Shown here: one piece after another, positions 1-14,441 of the stretch | How positions within the stretch are numbered: position 1 is the stretch's first letter | How the letters are laid out: each line of letters opens with the position of its first letter | Source of the DNA: an uncultured Enterobacteriaceae bacterium | GTDB taxonomy: Bacteria > Pseudomonadota > Gammaproteobacteria > Enterobacterales > Enterobacteriaceae | Assembly (NCBI GenBank): GCA_947631255.1 | Contig: CANRKT010000007.1 | Location: 1 to 64,000, forward strand | Length of the DNA: 64,000 bases | Direction: 5' to 3' | The notes under the pieces: model-generated | Database searches by the model: none | Told to the model about the DNA's origin: nothing | What the model saw: only the letters and a program-made list of their open reading frames with translations | Program-made: the position numbers and the translations under genes

Positions 1-13
1 TTGCTGACTCGAG

Positions 14-175
14 GTGGCGTATATTACGCTTTCCTCTTTCAAAGTCAAGCGCTTATTTTCGCTTTCCTTCGACTGACCCGGTGGTTAGTAACCGTTGTTC
101 CGTGTCAGTGGATGCGCATTATAGGGATTTATTCCCGGCTGACAACCCCTAATTTCAATTAATTTACTGACTGAG
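14..175 (-). promoter_or_regulatory. Tandem rRNA operon promoters P1 and P2
   Basis: Read on the minus strand, this stretch has the classic layout of a ribosomal RNA operon promoter pair. P1 has a -35 TTGTCA (140-145), a 16-bp spacer and a -10 TATAAT (118-123), followed by a GC-rich GCGC start region, as expected for ppGpp-sensitive promoters. AT-rich sequence upstream (about 146-175) would serve as an UP element. P2 has -35 TTGACT (43-48), a 16-bp spacer and -10 TAATAT (21-26). The 16S gene itself must lie left of position 1. In E. coli hemG is likewise followed by rrnA, which supports the call. Confidence 0.88.
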
Positions 176-197
176 GGATTTTCCATCAACCTGCTTA

Positions 198-740
198 TTA
201 AGACTGCTGTTTGTTGCTTAATCGTGCAATTTTCGTGGCAAAAAGTGAAACTTGCTGCCAGTCGGTATAAACCACTTCTTTACTGGTATCCGTTTCACCA
301 TCAGTCATCTTCATAATTAAGCGGATCATAAACTTGTCCAACCAGCCATAACGTGGATAACGTAAGGCTCCAGCGAAAACAGCACAACAATCGGGGCGCC
401 AGGGTGAGTTCAGCAGGAACTTACGCGTATATGAATTAGTTTCTGGCGTATTCTTCTCAGCCTTACGCGCCACCAGGTTTACTGAGAAGAAAGCACTCGG
501 CACATTATTCAGCTGCTGCAAATGCTGTTGTATAAACAGATTCACTGAACGATGAAAATGTCCGTAACGAATAGAAGCCCCAATCACCACTCTGTCATAC
601 TCTGCCCAGACAATACTGACCTTATCATGGAGATTCAGGACGTCACACTCCAGACCTGATGCTTGTAGCTCAGCACCAAGATGCGCTGCAATTTCACGGG
701 TCTGCCCATCACGGGTTGAATACAGAATTAAGGTTTTCAC
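198..740 (-). CDS. hemG: Protoporphyrinogen IX oxidase, menaquinone-dependent
   Basis: HemG oxidises protoporphyrinogen IX to protoporphyrin IX, the penultimate step of haem synthesis, passing electrons to quinones at the inner membrane. The 180-residue protein is a flavodoxin-like fold with the FMN phosphate loop STRDGQT at residues 8-14 and the HemG-type long insertion after the VARKAEKN stretch. I chose the GTG at 740 because it gives the conserved N-terminus KTLIL and is preceded by a GGAG ribosome site; an ATG at 764 would add eight unconserved residues and has no clear site. It follows trkH by 11 bases and is probably co-transcribed with it. Confidence 0.95.
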   Translation of the reverse strand: MKTLILYSTRDGQTREIAAHLGAELQASGLECDVLNLHDKVSIVWAEYDRVVIGASIRYGHFHRSVNLFIQQHLQQLNNVPSAFFSVNLVARKAEKNTPETNSYTRKFLLNSPWRPDCCAVFAGALRYPRYGWLDKFMIRLIMKMTDGETDTSKEVVYTDWQQVSLFATKIARLSNKQQS

Positions 741-751
741 ATACACTCCAT

Positions 752-2203
752 TTATTCCCGCCAAAAGGTCGGCGTGAACAGCACTAATAAAGTAAAGACT
801 TCAAGGCGTCCAAATAACATGTTGACGATAAGGATCCACTTTGCTGTTGGATTCATACTGGCAAAGTTATCCGCGACTACGCCAAGACCTGGCCCTAAGT
901 TGTTCAACGTCGCAACGACAGAAGCAAAAGCAGAGAAGTTATCTACACCTGTCGCAATAATCGCCAGCATACTGATGATAAAGACCAACGCATAAGCTGA
1001 AAAGAATCCCCAGACCGCTTCAAGAATACGTTCCGGCAGCGCACGGTTACCCAGCTTAATGCTATATACCGCATTAGGGTGAACCAGCCTTTTCAGCTCA
1101 CGATTTCCCTGTTTGAAAAGCAGCAGGATACGAATAACCTTTAATCCCCCGCCCGTCGAACCCGCACAACCACCAATAAAGGCAGAGCACAATAAAAGCA
1201 TCGGCAGGAATAATGGCCATCGAGAGAAGCTGTCAGTGGTAAAGCCCGCAGTGGTCGCCATCGATACGACTTGGAAAAATGCCTGATTAACGGTTTGCAC
1301 TGCTGACTGGTAGGTACTGTGAAACCACAAGACTAATATACAAACAGCGACTAACGTCAGCTGAACGCCAATAAACATACGGAACTCAGGATCGCGCCAG
1401 TACACCTTCAGGCTACGGCCACTTAATAAAGAGAAGTGCAAACCGTAGTTACAGCCAGAGATAAGCAGGAAGATAGCGATAATGGTGTTAATCGTGGGAC
1501 TGTCAAAATATCCCACGCTGGCATCATGTGTGGAGAAGCCACCTATCGAAATCGTCGCAAAGCTATGCCCAATAGCATCAAACACCGACATCCCAGCAAA
1601 CCATAACGCGACTGCACAGGCAATGGTCAGCAGGACATAAATGAACCAGAGTGTTTTCGCCGTTTCGGCAATACGCGGGCGCATTTTATTATCTTTCAAC
1701 GGACCCGGCATTTCTGCCCGGTACAGCTGCATTCCCCCTACCCCGAGAATAGGCAGAATAGCGACCGCCAGCACAATGATCCCCATGCCTCCAAACCACT
1801 GTAGCATCTGACGATAAAACAAAATGGCATGAGGTAAGGAATCAAGACCTACCAGAGTTGTCGCCCCAGTGGTCGTCAAACCAGAGAAAGATTCAAAAAA
1901 GGCATCAGTGACCGTCAGATTCGGTTTTTCTGCGAAGATAAAAGGCAAGGCACCGACGCTTCCCAACACCGTCCAGAACAAAACAACAATCAGAAACCCT
2001 TCGCGTGGTTTGAGTTCGCTTTTATCTCGTCGGTTCGGCCACCAGAGAAAAGTCCCAATAACGATGGCGACCAGGAAGGTCTGGGTAAAAGCACGTCCAG
2101 CGCCATCGCGATAAATCAGCGCCACTAAGCCGGGCAAAATCATGGTGCCGGAAAAGAGGATAATGAGCAGGCCGACGATTCGGGTTATGGCACGAAAATG
2201 CAT
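752..2203 (-). CDS. trkH: Trk potassium uptake protein TrkH
   Basis: TrkH is the inner-membrane, ion-conducting subunit of the low-affinity Trk potassium system and works with the cytoplasmic regulator TrkA, which is not in this window. The 483 residues are largely hydrophobic, with four repeated membrane-pore-membrane units carrying glycine-containing pore loops (for example [11 protein letters not shown] and ATTAGFTT). The ATG at 2203 gives the conserved start [13 protein letters not shown]; an upstream in-frame start would extend into yigZ. Length equals E. coli TrkH. It lies 46 bases after yigZ. Confidence 0.96.
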   Translation of the reverse strand: MHFRAITRIVGLLIILFSGTMILPGLVALIYRDGAGRAFTQTFLVAIVIGTFLWWPNRRDKSELKPREGFLIVVLFWTVLGSVGALPFIFAEKPNLTVTDAFFESFSGLTTTGATTLVGLDSLPHAILFYRQMLQWFGGMGIIVLAVAILPILGVGGMQLYRAEMPGPLKDNKMRPRIAETAKTLWFIYVLLTIACAVALWFAGMSVFDAIGHSFATISIGGFSTHDASVGYFDSPTINTIIAIFLLISGCNYGLHFSLLSGRSLKVYWRDPEFRMFIGVQLTLVAVCILVLWFHSTYQSAVQTVNQAFFQVVSMATTAGFTTDSFSRWPLFLPMLLLCSAFIGGCAGSTGGGLKVIRILLLFKQGNRELKRLVHPNAVYSIKLGNRALPERILEAVWGFFSAYALVFIISMLAIIATGVDNFSAFASVVATLNNLGPGLGVVADNFASMNPTAKWILIVNMLFGRLEVFTLLVLFTPTFWRE

Positions 2204-2249
2204 TTTCAGCCGCTTCCTTAAATAGCTATAAATATAAGAAGAGAAATGA

Positions 2250-2858
2250 TTATCGCGGTAGTAAATGCAGTGAACCACGGCTCAGGTCGCCCAGTCTGGC
2301 ATTAAATATTGCCAGCTGGGTCTGCGGTAACGCAATCTTCAGAATAATAAATGCTTGAAAATCACTGTCAACAATGAGGCCGCCAACCTGTTTAAGCAAA
2401 GCTTCGATACCCGCCAACAGCGAGTAGTCACACTGCAAAGTATATTCTGTTAATGCTACTTTGCGTACTTTAGGTAACTGAGCCAGCGCCTGCTGTACTC
2501 CGCCACCATAAGCTTTGACCAGACCACCCGTTCCCAGTTTGATGCCGCCATAAAAACGTACCACGACAGCCGTGACTTCTCCGACCTGACTCCCCAGTAG
2601 CTGAGCCAGAATCGGCTTTCCGGCCGTACCGGCCGGTTCGCCATCATCAGAGAACCCAAGTAGCTGTGAGTTATCCGGGCTACCCGCAACCCATGCCCAG
2701 CAATAATGCCGGGCACCTGGATAATCGACCCGTGTTTGTTCAAGAAATGCTTTACAGGCTACCACCCCATCGGTGTGGGCAAGTAACGTAATAAAACGAC
2801 TTTTCTTGATTTCCTCACTCACCGTTACCGGTTCAGCAGGTATCAGCCAGCTTTCCAT
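2250..2858 (-). CDS. yigZ: YigZ family (UPF0029/IMPACT-like) protein
   Basis: This 202-residue protein belongs to the YigZ/IMPACT family, a two-domain fold of unknown bacterial role whose eukaryotic relatives interfere with GCN2 signalling. The N-terminal part carries the signature GFSDDGEPAGTAGKP (about residues 69-83) followed by VVVRFYGGIKLGTGGLVKAY. The start ATG overlaps the stop of pepQ in a TAATG arrangement at 2856-2860, so the two are translationally coupled. E. coli keeps the same pepQ-yigZ-trkH-hemG order. No catalytic function can be assigned from sequence. Confidence 0.93.
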   Translation of the reverse strand: MESWLIPAEPVTVSEEIKKSRFITLLAHTDGVVACKAFLEQTRVDYPGARHYCWAWVAGSPDNSQLLGFSDDGEPAGTAGKPILAQLLGSQVGEVTAVVVRFYGGIKLGTGGLVKAYGGGVQQALAQLPKVRKVALTEYTLQCDYSLLAGIEALLKQVGGLIVDSDFQAFIILKIALPQTQLAIFNARLGDLSRGSLHLLPR

Positions 2859-4189
2859 TACGCCAGTTTCAGATCACGGGTCATATTTTCGATTCCGTGC
2901 TCATGGATAACCACGTTATCTTCAATACGAATACCACCAAAAGGTTTCATGGCTTCAATACGCTGCCAGTCAAAATGCTGGCGATATTGTCCTTCACGCC
3001 ATGGCGCGAGGAGTGACTCAATAAAATAGAGGCCAGGCTCAATAGTCAGCACCATATTGGGTTCAAGAATACGGGTACAGCGCAGATAAGGATGCTGGCT
3101 TGGCGCTGCAAGATGTGTACCGCTATCATCCTGCATAAAACCGCCTACATCATGAACTTGCAGACCCAGCATATGACCGATGCCATGCGGCATAAACGGA
3201 CTTGTCATACCCACTTCGACCATGGCCTCTTCACTGATACCTGTCACCAGCTGATGGCGCTTAAGCAGTTTGGCGAGTCGCTGATGAAACTGAAGATGGT
3301 ACTCGGTATAACGAACACCCGCTTTCATAGTCGCTATTAGCGCCAGTTCCTCAGTATTCATATCCTTGATCAGTTGAGCAAAATCACTTTCTTCCTGAAC
3401 AGCCCAAGTACGCGTCAAATCAGCAGCATACCCGTGATATTCCGCCCCCGCGTCCAGCAGGAAGCTGTGCGTTTGTGCTGGAGGCTGATTATCCAGGCGA
3501 GTGTAATGCAGCACCGCGGCATGTTCATTAAGCGCCACAATATTACCGTAGGGAACATCAGTATCACGATGTCCTGTCGCCGTAAGATAGGCCATATTGA
3601 TGTCAAACTCGCTCATCCCGGACAGGAAGGCTTCATGTGCTGCACGATGGCCTATAACCGCGGTCTTTTGCGCCGCACGCATACAGGTCAGCTCATAGTC
3701 TGTTTTATAAGCGCGGTGATAATGTAAGAAGTCGATAGTCGCTTGCGGATTGATATTGGTCGTATTGATACCAAGCTGCAAAGCGCGTTCCGGAGTCGGG
3801 CCAATATAGCCCAAATTACCGCGGGCCGCGGGTAACAAACTGCCAATACCCTCAGCCTTTGGTAAGGCAATGACGTCAATTTCATCGGTCCAGAAAGCGT
3901 CAGGCAAAGGTTCGACACAATGCCAGTAATCCACAGGTAGATAGAACCAGAGCTTAGGTTTATTCACACCATCCACCAGCAGCCAGCAGTTCGGTACTTC
4001 GGTCACAGGCACCCACGCTTTAAATTGTGGGTTCACTTTAAACGGATAAGGGTGATCGTCGAGAAAGACGTTAAACAGCTCTCCTGAGTGGATCAGCAGG
4101 GCATCAAGATTCGAACGCGCAAGTGCATCACGAGTGCGTTGTTGTAAGGTCTCAATATGACGATGATACAGCGTAGCCAGTGATTCCAT
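2858..4189 (-). CDS. pepQ: Xaa-Pro dipeptidase
   Basis: PepQ hydrolyses dipeptides with C-terminal proline in the cytoplasm and belongs to the pita-bread M24B metallopeptidases. The 443-residue protein matches the E. coli length. Dinuclear-metal ligands are visible in order: the two aspartates in [17 protein letters not shown], the histidine in [13 protein letters not shown], and glutamates in LTIEPGLYF and [10 protein letters not shown]. It is the first gene of a pepQ-yigZ-trkH-hemG run and is divergent from fadB across a 210-base region. Confidence 0.96.
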   Translation of the reverse strand: MESLATLYHRHIETLQQRTRDALARSNLDALLIHSGELFNVFLDDHPYPFKVNPQFKAWVPVTEVPNCWLLVDGVNKPKLWFYLPVDYWHCVEPLPDAFWTDEIDVIALPKAEGIGSLLPAARGNLGYIGPTPERALQLGINTTNINPQATIDFLHYHRAYKTDYELTCMRAAQKTAVIGHRAAHEAFLSGMSEFDINMAYLTATGHRDTDVPYGNIVALNEHAAVLHYTRLDNQPPAQTHSFLLDAGAEYHGYAADLTRTWAVQEESDFAQLIKDMNTEELALIATMKAGVRYTEYHLQFHQRLAKLLKRHQLVTGISEEAMVEVGMTSPFMPHGIGHMLGLQVHDVGGFMQDDSGTHLAAPSQHPYLRCTRILEPNMVLTIEPGLYFIESLLAPWREGQYRQHFDWQRIEAMKPFGGIRIEDNVVIHEHGIENMTRDLKLA

Positions 4190-4357
4190 AATTTAATCCT
4201 AAATTATTTGAGTTGCCTGTAGGCACTGATTGAAGCTTGTGAATCGCATATTAACACACCTACCCGGCGTCGAGTTATTTCCACTGCATGTGACCTGCCT
4301 GGCAAATATCTAAATATAAATTTGCATTTCATTAACATAAATTCCACACTTCCTCTC

Positions 4358-4374
4358 ATCTGGTATGACCAGAT
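4358..4374 (+). promoter_or_regulatory. FadR operator of fadBA
   Basis: The 17-base sequence ATCTGGTATGACCAGAT is an almost perfect palindrome and matches the FadR operator known at E. coli fadBA. It lies 26 bases before the fadB start, where FadR bound without acyl-CoA would block transcription. The match is seen directly; repression is inferred from E. coli. Confidence 0.88.
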
Positions 4375-4399
4375 CCATTGCCGGAATCAGGAGACTGAC

Positions 4400-7761
<3,362 letters not shown>

Positions 7762-7788
7762 TAATTTTTACAGGTGGGGGAAAGACTT

Positions 7789-7820
7789 CCGGAGTGCAAA
7801 CAGAACGTTTAGCACTCCGG
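7789..7820. terminator. Possible terminator hairpin between convergent fadA and fre
   Basis: A perfect 9-base inverted repeat, CCGGAGTGC (7789-7797) and GCACTCCGG (7812-7820), sits between the convergent fadA and fre genes. The 14-base loop is large and neither side has a clear T-run, so termination efficiency is uncertain. Confidence 0.4.
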
Positions 7821-7833
7821 GAAAACAGCCGCC

Positions 7834-8535
7834 TCAAATAAAGGCAAAGGCGTCGCTGAACATGCGATCAGCCTGAGCTGAGCGTTCATTACAAAAGAGG
7901 TCACGGGCAATTTTTGCCATTTCAAAGCGACCGGCAATGTAAATATCATGTCCTGCCAGGGTCTCGTAGTCCTGCATCACTGCCGTTAATACCGTACCAG
8001 TGCGTCCCTTCCAGTCAGCTTCTGGTTGCTCAACCACAGCTTCAACCCGCAGGTTCTTGTGTTTCAAAGCGAGTATTTCAAGTTCTGATATATCGTAGAG
8101 GTGCTTATCTTCGCGCCCGCCCCAGTAAATAGCAATTTCACGTTCCGGGTTACGCTCAAGTACTGACAACAGAATAGAACGGGCATAAGAGAATCCAGTT
8201 CCACCAGCAATCAGTATTAAAGGTCTGTCTTCATCATCACGTAGCCAAGCTTCACCATGAGGAATATCAATAACAACTTCTTTCGTTGCCAGGATACGTT
8301 CCATAACAGCCATGGCATAGAGATTAATTTCAGAGGCACCAATATGCAGCTCAATAAACTCTTTTTCGCTCGGCGTGGATGCCATCGAAAACGGACGCTT
8401 ATCTCGTTCGTCCATCACTACCATCAAATACTGCCCAGCTTGAAAAGAAAAGGGCGATTCTGGCAATAAACGAACACGGTAAACCGTATCCGTTATCGCT
8501 TCTACTGAGGTCACTTTACAGCTTAAGGTTGTCAT
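7834..8535 (-). CDS. fre: NAD(P)H-flavin reductase
   Basis: Fre reduces free riboflavin, FMN and FAD with NAD(P)H and supplies reduced flavin and ferric reductase activity to cytoplasmic enzymes. The 233-residue protein has the flavin-binding RPFSMAS motif near residue 45 and the nicotinamide motif [10 protein letters not shown], and ends in DAFAFI like E. coli Fre. The ATG at 8535 is preceded by GAGGGG and gives [19 protein letters not shown]; a longer reading would run into ubiD. It lies 46 bases after ubiD and is probably co-transcribed. Confidence 0.96.
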   Translation of the reverse strand: MTTLSCKVTSVEAITDTVYRVRLLPESPFSFQAGQYLMVVMDERDKRPFSMASTPSEKEFIELHIGASEINLYAMAVMERILATKEVVIDIPHGEAWLRDDEDRPLILIAGGTGFSYARSILLSVLERNPEREIAIYWGGREDKHLYDISELEILALKHKNLRVEAVVEQPEADWKGRTGTVLTAVMQDYETLAGHDIYIAGRFEMAKIARDLFCNERSAQADRMFSDAFAFI

Positions 8536-8581
8536 GCATCCCCTCTTCGGGTCAATAATACTAAAGCGTAAAGGGTATCTC

Positions 8582-10066
8582 TCAGGTGCCTTTACGGTTA
8601 TCGAAGATAGCCAGTTCATCCCAAATTGCATCTATATACGCACAAACTTGAGGGTCTTTTTGAATAGGACGCCCCCATTCTCGTTGGGTCTCACCAGGCC
8701 ATTTATTAGTGGCATCCATTCCCATTTTTGAACCCAAACCGGAAACCGGCGAGGCAAAGTCCAAGTAATCAATTGGTGTATTATCAATTAATACAGTATC
8801 TCGCGATGGGTCCATACGTGTAGTTATCGCCCAGATAACATCGTTCCAGTCCCGAGCATTGATATCGTCATCGCAGACGATAACAAATTTGGTATACATA
8901 AACTGTCGCAGGAACGACCAGACGCCCATCATGACGCGTTTTGCATGACCAGCGTATTGTTTTTTGATAGTAACAACAGCCAGACGATAAGAACAACCTT
9001 CAGGTGGAAGATAAAAATCGATAATTTCCGGAAATTGTTTCTGTAAAATCGGCACCAGCACTTCATTAAGCGCCACACCCAGCACCGCAGGTTCATCGGG
9101 TGGACGTCCGGTATAAGTAGAGTGATAAATGGCATCATGTCGCTGGGTGATATGCGTTACGGTAAATACCGGGAAATTATCAATTTCATTATAATAACCC
9201 GTGTGATCGCCATAAGGCCCTTCCGGCGCAAGCTCACCCGGTTCAATATAACCTTCAAGAATAATTTCAGCACTGGCCGGGACTTCCAAATCATTGGAAA
9301 TACATTTGACCACTTCCGTTTTGGTACCACGGAGCAGTCCGGCAAACGCATATTCTGACAAGGTATCCGGAACCGGGGTTACAGCTCCGAGGATCGTCGC
9401 CGGGTCAGCCCCCAGAGCAACCGAAACCGGGAAGCGTTCACCCGGATGAGCGGCACACCACTCCTGGAAGTCCAGAGCACCACCGCGGTGAGACAACCAG
9501 CGCATAATCAGCTTATTTTTACCAATCAGCTGCTGGCGATAAATGCCTAAGTTCTGTCTTTCTTTATGAGGGCCACGGGTTACTGTCAGACCCCAGGTGA
9601 TTAGAGGGGCGGCATCATCAGGCCAGCAGGTCATAATCGGCAGACGGGTTAAATCAACCTCATTGCCTTCTCGTATCAGTTCCTGACAAGGTGCATCACG
9701 CAGACGTTTGGTCGGCATATTGAGCACTTGTTTAAACTGAGGTAATTTATCGAAGAGGTCACGGAATCCTTTAGGTGGCTCTGGCTCTTTCAAAAACGCG
9801 AGGAGTTTACCCACTTCGCGTAATGCCGAGACATCTTCCTGTCCCATACCCATTGCTACGCGCTTTGGCGTACCAAACAGGTTACACAGAACAGGCATAT
9901 CAAAGCCTTTAGGATTTTCAAATAGCAGTGCAGGTCCGCCGGCACGTAAAGTACGATCGGCAATTTCAGTCATTTCCAGGTTTGGATCGACAGGCAATTT
10001 GATACGCTTCAGTTCGCCTTGTTGCTCAAGCAACTCCAGGAAGTCGCGCAGGTCATCGTATTTCAT
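8582..10066 (-). CDS. ubiD: 4-hydroxy-3-polyprenylbenzoate decarboxylase
   Basis: UbiD decarboxylates octaprenyl-hydroxybenzoate in ubiquinone synthesis and needs the prenylated flavin made by UbiX. The 494-residue protein matches the family length (497 in E. coli). Conserved blocks include [19 protein letters not shown], the active-site stretch with [13 protein letters not shown] and the C-terminal [11 protein letters not shown]. It is divergent from rfaH across 170 bases and precedes fre. Three more ubiquinone genes (ubiB, ubiJ, ubiE) lie within 8 kb. Confidence 0.96.
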   Translation of the reverse strand: MKYDDLRDFLELLEQQGELKRIKLPVDPNLEMTEIADRTLRAGGPALLFENPKGFDMPVLCNLFGTPKRVAMGMGQEDVSALREVGKLLAFLKEPEPPKGFRDLFDKLPQFKQVLNMPTKRLRDAPCQELIREGNEVDLTRLPIMTCWPDDAAPLITWGLTVTRGPHKERQNLGIYRQQLIGKNKLIMRWLSHRGGALDFQEWCAAHPGERFPVSVALGADPATILGAVTPVPDTLSEYAFAGLLRGTKTEVVKCISNDLEVPASAEIILEGYIEPGELAPEGPYGDHTGYYNEIDNFPVFTVTHITQRHDAIYHSTYTGRPPDEPAVLGVALNEVLVPILQKQFPEIIDFYLPPEGCSYRLAVVTIKKQYAGHAKRVMMGVWSFLRQFMYTKFVIVCDDDINARDWNDVIWAITTRMDPSRDTVLIDNTPIDYLDFASPVSGLGSKMGMDATNKWPGETQREWGRPIQKDPQVCAYIDAIWDELAIFDNRKGT

Positions 10067-10236
10067 GTGATTTATTAATAAGTGAATGTTGCTGCTATTA
10101 TACGGTCTTCACTATCACCCTGCTGTATTTTTGTTAAATTTGTATAAATACTCATCTTGAAAATAACTCATACCGTTAATTGATGGATTATTCTGTATTA
10201 TTCGTTTGTTGACCTAATGAGCCGAAAAGAGAATTT

Positions 10237-10725
10237 ATGGAATCCTGGTATCTTCTATACTGCAAACGCGGTCAGCTATTACGCGCGAAGGAACACCTTG
10301 AACGACAAAGGGTAAAATGCCTCACCCCCTTTATTTCTATCGAAAAAGTGGTGCAAGGTAAAAGGGCAGTGGTGAGTGAGCCACTCTTCCCCAATTACAT
10401 GTTTGTCGCATTCAATCCCGAGTCAATTCATACGACAACGATAAGCGCCACTCGAGGCGTCAGTCACTTCGTCCGCTTTGGTTCGTTACCGGCTATTGTG
10501 CCAGAAAATGTGATTAACGAATTGCTACTGACAGAAAGTGATACCTATATCGACCCTGAAACCCCCTATACGGGAGATACCGTGTTGATTACCGAAGGAC
10601 CATTTGAAGGCATGCAGGCAATTTTTGCTGAAACGGACGGTGAAGCCCGTTCAATGCTACTGCTCAATCTGTTGAACAAGCAAATACGTCAAAGCGTTAA
10701 AAACACTAACTTTCACAAGTTATAA
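10237..10725 (+). CDS. rfaH: Transcription antiterminator RfaH
   Basis: RfaH is the operon-specific NusG paralogue that is recruited by ops elements and promotes elongation and translation of long envelope, LPS and pilus operons. The 162 residues include the NGN domain, with [10 protein letters not shown] at the N-terminus and the [10 protein letters not shown] stretch, and the C-terminal fold-switching KOW domain with [10 protein letters not shown]. Length equals E. coli RfaH. It stands alone. I found no ops/JUMPstart motif (GGCGGTAG) in front of wecA, so the common antigen operon here is not an obvious target. Confidence 0.96.
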   Translation: MESWYLLYCKRGQLLRAKEHLERQRVKCLTPFISIEKVVQGKRAVVSEPLFPNYMFVAFNPESIHTTTISATRGVSHFVRFGSLPAIVPENVINELLLTESDTYIDPETPYTGDTVLITEGPFEGMQAIFAETDGEARSMLLLNLLNKQIRQSVKNTNFHKL

Positions 10726-10734
10726 TCAAAAAAA

Positions 10735-10766
10735 AGCCTGAGATCATCCACTGATGATTTCAGGCT
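10735..10766 (-). terminator. Terminator of hemB
   Basis: A 14-base stem (10735-10748 with 10753-10766, one mismatch) closes a 4-base loop. On the minus strand it is followed by a run of T (complement of A-run 10728-10735), so it ends hemB transcripts. On the plus strand, after rfaH, there is no T-run, but the hairpin could still slow polymerase. Confidence 0.85.
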
Positions 10767-10787
10767 CTGCACCGTTCAGATAAGTGA

Positions 10788-11825
<1,038 letters not shown>

Positions 11826-12608
11826 TTAAAAGCCCAGTCTGAATAAACGACGGGCATTCTCTTCTGTTACTTGCCCAAGCCAGGCGGGGTCTTCACCACG
11901 CCATTGTGCGACTTTATTCACAATGTGGGGCAGATAGCAGGGTTCGTTGCGGTGGGATGCCGGTTTAGGGTCGAGATCCCGGGGCAACAAAAAGGGGGCA
12001 TCGGTTTCCAGCAGCAGTTGCTGAGCTGGAATTTGTGGCAACAGTTCACGTAACTCTAAGCCACGACGCTCGTCGCACACCCATCCGGTGATGCCTATCA
12101 GTAAACCGCGACGCAGATAATCATGTAATTCAGATTCAGTACCCGTAAAGCAATGCACTACCACACCCGGCAGCCATTCCAGCCATGGGTCCAACAAAGC
12201 CAGAAATCTGTCATGGGCTTCACGGCAGTGTAAAAATACGGGCATCATTAAATCGGTAGCCAGCGCCAGTTGTTCGGTAAAGGCATGCTCTTGCTCAGCA
12301 GGTGTTGAGAAGTTACGGTTGAAATCAAGGCCACATTCGCCCACAGCCACCACCTGGGGCGCATTCGCCATATTGCGAATAGCCTCAGCGGTACTTTCAT
12401 TCCAGCTACTCGCTTCATGAGGATGAATACCCGCGGTAGACCAGCAGTTCTCATGCTGCTGGGCTAACGCTAACGCCTGAGCGCTGTCTTGCAAGCTGGT
12501 TCCCGTTAATATCATACCCTTGACACCGGCCTGTTGTGCACGAGCGATGACTTCTGAAGTGTCTTCCTCAAACTGAGTGTGGGTAAGATTGATACCGATA
12601 TCAAACAT
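11826..12608 (-). CDS. tatD: TatD metal-dependent DNase
   Basis: TatD is a TIM-barrel metal-dependent nuclease with 3'-5' exonuclease activity; despite its name it is not needed for Tat export. The 260 residues contain the expected metal ligands in [14 protein letters not shown] and [11 protein letters not shown]. The ATG at 12608 gives MFDIGINLT as in E. coli and follows GGAG; an upstream in-frame start would add 27 unconserved residues. A 152-base gap with a hairpin separates it from tatC, so it may be expressed partly independently. Confidence 0.94.
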   Translation of the reverse strand: MFDIGINLTHTQFEEDTSEVIARAQQAGVKGMILTGTSLQDSAQALALAQQHENCWSTAGIHPHEASSWNESTAEAIRNMANAPQVVAVGECGLDFNRNFSTPAEQEHAFTEQLALATDLMMPVFLHCREAHDRFLALLDPWLEWLPGVVVHCFTGTESELHDYLRRGLLIGITGWVCDERRGLELRELLPQIPAQQLLLETDAPFLLPRDLDPKPASHRNEPCYLPHIVNKVAQWRGEDPAWLGQVTEENARRLFRLGF

Positions 12609-12708
12609 GGCATTCTCCAAACGACAACCATCCTGGTTGATGGTTTCGGTCTGTTGACAACGTATTGAACGATAAACTGTTTCTTTCAATACGAATAAAG
12701 CGGATTAA

Positions 12709-12748
12709 CAACCACAGGCTCGGATAATAAAACCGGATCCTGTGGCTG
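12709..12748 (-). terminator. Possible terminator or attenuator after tatC
   Basis: CCACAGG (12712-12718) and CCTGTGG (12739-12745) form a stem that can be extended by two or three pairs, with a 20-base loop. On the minus strand only a short T-poor stretch follows, so partial read-through into tatD is plausible. On the plus strand the stem is followed by CTGTTTTT. Confidence 0.4.
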
Positions 12749-12760
12749 TTTTTAACAGGG

Positions 12761-13543
12761 TTATTTTGCGCCGTCTTCCTGACTTTCTGCTGTTTCTGCT
12801 GTTTCTTCCTCAGTTTTAATTCGTCCTTTACCGACATAAAAACGTGAGAACAGCACACCGACCTCAAACAAACAGTACATAGGGATAGCCAGTAATGTTT
12901 GCGAAAATACATCCGGTGGCGTAAGCAGCATACCGACAACAAAAGCCCCGACCAGCATATAGGGGCGCTTTCGTTTCAGTGACTCCGGGGTCGTTATACC
13001 CATCCAGCATAATAAAATAATCGCTATCGGCACCTCAAATGCTACACCAAACGCCATAAATAGCGTCATAACGAAATCAAGGTATTTAGCGATATCGGTA
13101 GAAACCACAACGCCAGCGGGCGCCGTTTTGGTTAAAAAACCAAAAGCCAGTGGGAAAACGACAAAATAGGCAAAAGCAATACCGATATAGAACAGCATTG
13201 TGCTTGAAAGAAGCAATGGCATTAATAACTTACGTTCATGCCGATACAAGGCTGGTGCCACAAAGGCCCAGACCTGATACAGGATAACCGGTGCTGCCAG
13301 AAAAACCGAAACATAGATGGTTAGTTTGATAGGCGTAAAAAACGGTGAGGCCACATCAGTGGCAATCATCGTTGAACCCAGTGGCATTTGCGCAATCAGT
13401 GGCGCCGCCACTAACTGGTAGATATCATTAGCAAAATAGATCAGTGCCAAAAAAATAACCAGAACGGCAATAATACTATTTAACAGACGTTTGCGCAGCT
13501 CTATCAGATGACTGATAAGCGGCTGAGTATCTTCGACGGCCAT
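12761..13543 (-). CDS. tatC: Sec-independent protein translocase TatC
   Basis: TatC is the six-helix inner-membrane receptor for twin-arginine signal peptides. The 260-residue protein starts with the conserved cytoplasmic segment [15 protein letters not shown], has the family hydrophobic pattern, and contains FxxFEVP ([10 protein letters not shown]), whose glutamate contacts signal peptides. It ends with an acidic Thr/Glu-rich tail. The gene begins two bases after the tatB stop, in the usual tatABC order. Confidence 0.96.
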   Translation of the reverse strand: MAVEDTQPLISHLIELRKRLLNSIIAVLVIFLALIYFANDIYQLVAAPLIAQMPLGSTMIATDVASPFFTPIKLTIYVSVFLAAPVILYQVWAFVAPALYRHERKLLMPLLLSSTMLFYIGIAFAYFVVFPLAFGFLTKTAPAGVVVSTDIAKYLDFVMTLFMAFGVAFEVPIAIILLCWMGITTPESLKRKRPYMLVGAFVVGMLLTPPDVFSQTLLAIPMYCLFEVGVLFSRFYVGKGRIKTEEETAETAESQEDGAK

Positions 13544-13545
13544 GG

Positions 13546-14091
13546 TTATGGTTTTTCACTCGGTGGTTGCGTTGGTTCAGGTTTTTTTGTTACTTCGGAC
13601 GCAGAGACACCCGTCGACGCTTCTTTCAGCACCGACGGTGTATCGCTGGCAGATGACATAACAGGCTCCTGAGCAACGGACTGTGAAGTACTTTTAGTAT
13701 CGTCAGTTGTCGTCGAAGTCATGTCTTCAGGCTTCTTCTGTGTCTTCGCTGGGTCATGGATGGTATGTGCTTCATCGCTCTCCTTTTCAGGATCTCGAGG
13801 AGAATAACCACGCTTCATCGACTCCGTAGCCTCACGTAGCTCATCCATCGATGCTTTTAATTCCGGCGTCAGATTGTTCAGGCTGGCCTTTTCAACCTTT
13901 TTCAGGCTGTCTTGTAGCTCCTGAAGTTTCAGCTCATGAGCCAGTTCATTCTGTACGCTACTCGCCAGAGAACGCAAAGCACGGATCCAGCCAACGACTG
14001 TTTTAACAGCAATAGGCAGCCGTTGTGGTCCCAGGACAATCAAACCCAGAACAAAGACCACTAAAAGTTCGCCAAAACTAATATCGAACAC
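13546..14091 (-). CDS. tatB: Sec-independent protein translocase TatB
   Basis: TatB pairs with TatC to bind twin-arginine signal peptides. It has the N-terminal membrane helix [20 protein letters not shown], the glycine-proline hinge LGPQRLP, then an amphipathic helix and a long coiled, charged region, ending in a low-complexity Ser/Thr/Pro/Lys tail. At 181 residues it is slightly longer than E. coli TatB (171), the difference lying in the poorly conserved tail. Confidence 0.95.
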   Translation of the reverse strand: MFDISFGELLVVFVLGLIVLGPQRLPIAVKTVVGWIRALRSLASSVQNELAHELKLQELQDSLKKVEKASLNNLTPELKASMDELREATESMKRGYSPRDPEKESDEAHTIHDPAKTQKKPEDMTSTTTDDTKSTSQSVAQEPVMSSASDTPSVLKEASTGVSASEVTKKPEPTQPPSEKP

Positions 14092-14094
14092 AGT

Positions 14095-14361
14095 TTATAC
14101 CTGTTCTTTACTGTTCTTAGCGTCGTCTTTTTTCACATCGCCTGGTTTGTCAGATAATGATTTTGCGGCAAAATCTGCATCAGGTGCGGATTTATCTTTC
14201 GCCTCATCTTTATCTTTTGCATCGTCTTCACTCATTGCTTTTTTAAAACCTTTGATCGATGCACCTAAGTCAGAACCAATAGATCCCAGTCTCTTGGTCC
14301 CAAACAACAGAACAACAATAACGGCAATGATAACGAGCTGCCAAATACCGATACTACCCAT
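14095..14361 (-). CDS. tatA: Sec-independent protein translocase TatA
   Basis: TatA oligomers form the transient translocation element of the Tat pathway. The 88-residue protein has one N-terminal membrane helix ([17 protein letters not shown]), the FGTKRLG hinge and the amphipathic helix [19 protein letters not shown], followed by a lysine/aspartate-rich tail ending KEQV as in E. coli. It is the first tat gene, 80 bases after the ubiB stop, a gap that could hold its promoter. Confidence 0.95.
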   Translation of the reverse strand: MGSIGIWQLVIIAVIVVLLFGTKRLGSIGSDLGASIKGFKKAMSEDDAKDKDEAKDKSAPDADFAAKSLSDKPGDVKKDDAKNSKEQV

Positions 14362-14441
14362 AATGTTGCCTCAAATTGATATGTAGAAGAGAGAAAGCTG
14401 ACGCATACTATACGATTATACTGCGTCAACATGCTTAAAAT

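Noticed and set aside
774..995. Plus-strand frame of 73 codons within trkH
   Set aside because: Antisense shadow of a strongly conserved gene; no ribosome site, no recognisable domain.
12601..12942. Minus-strand 113-codon frame across tatC and the tatC-tatD gap
   Set aside because: Out of frame with both genes and without family resemblance; it is a by-product of tatC and the terminator region.
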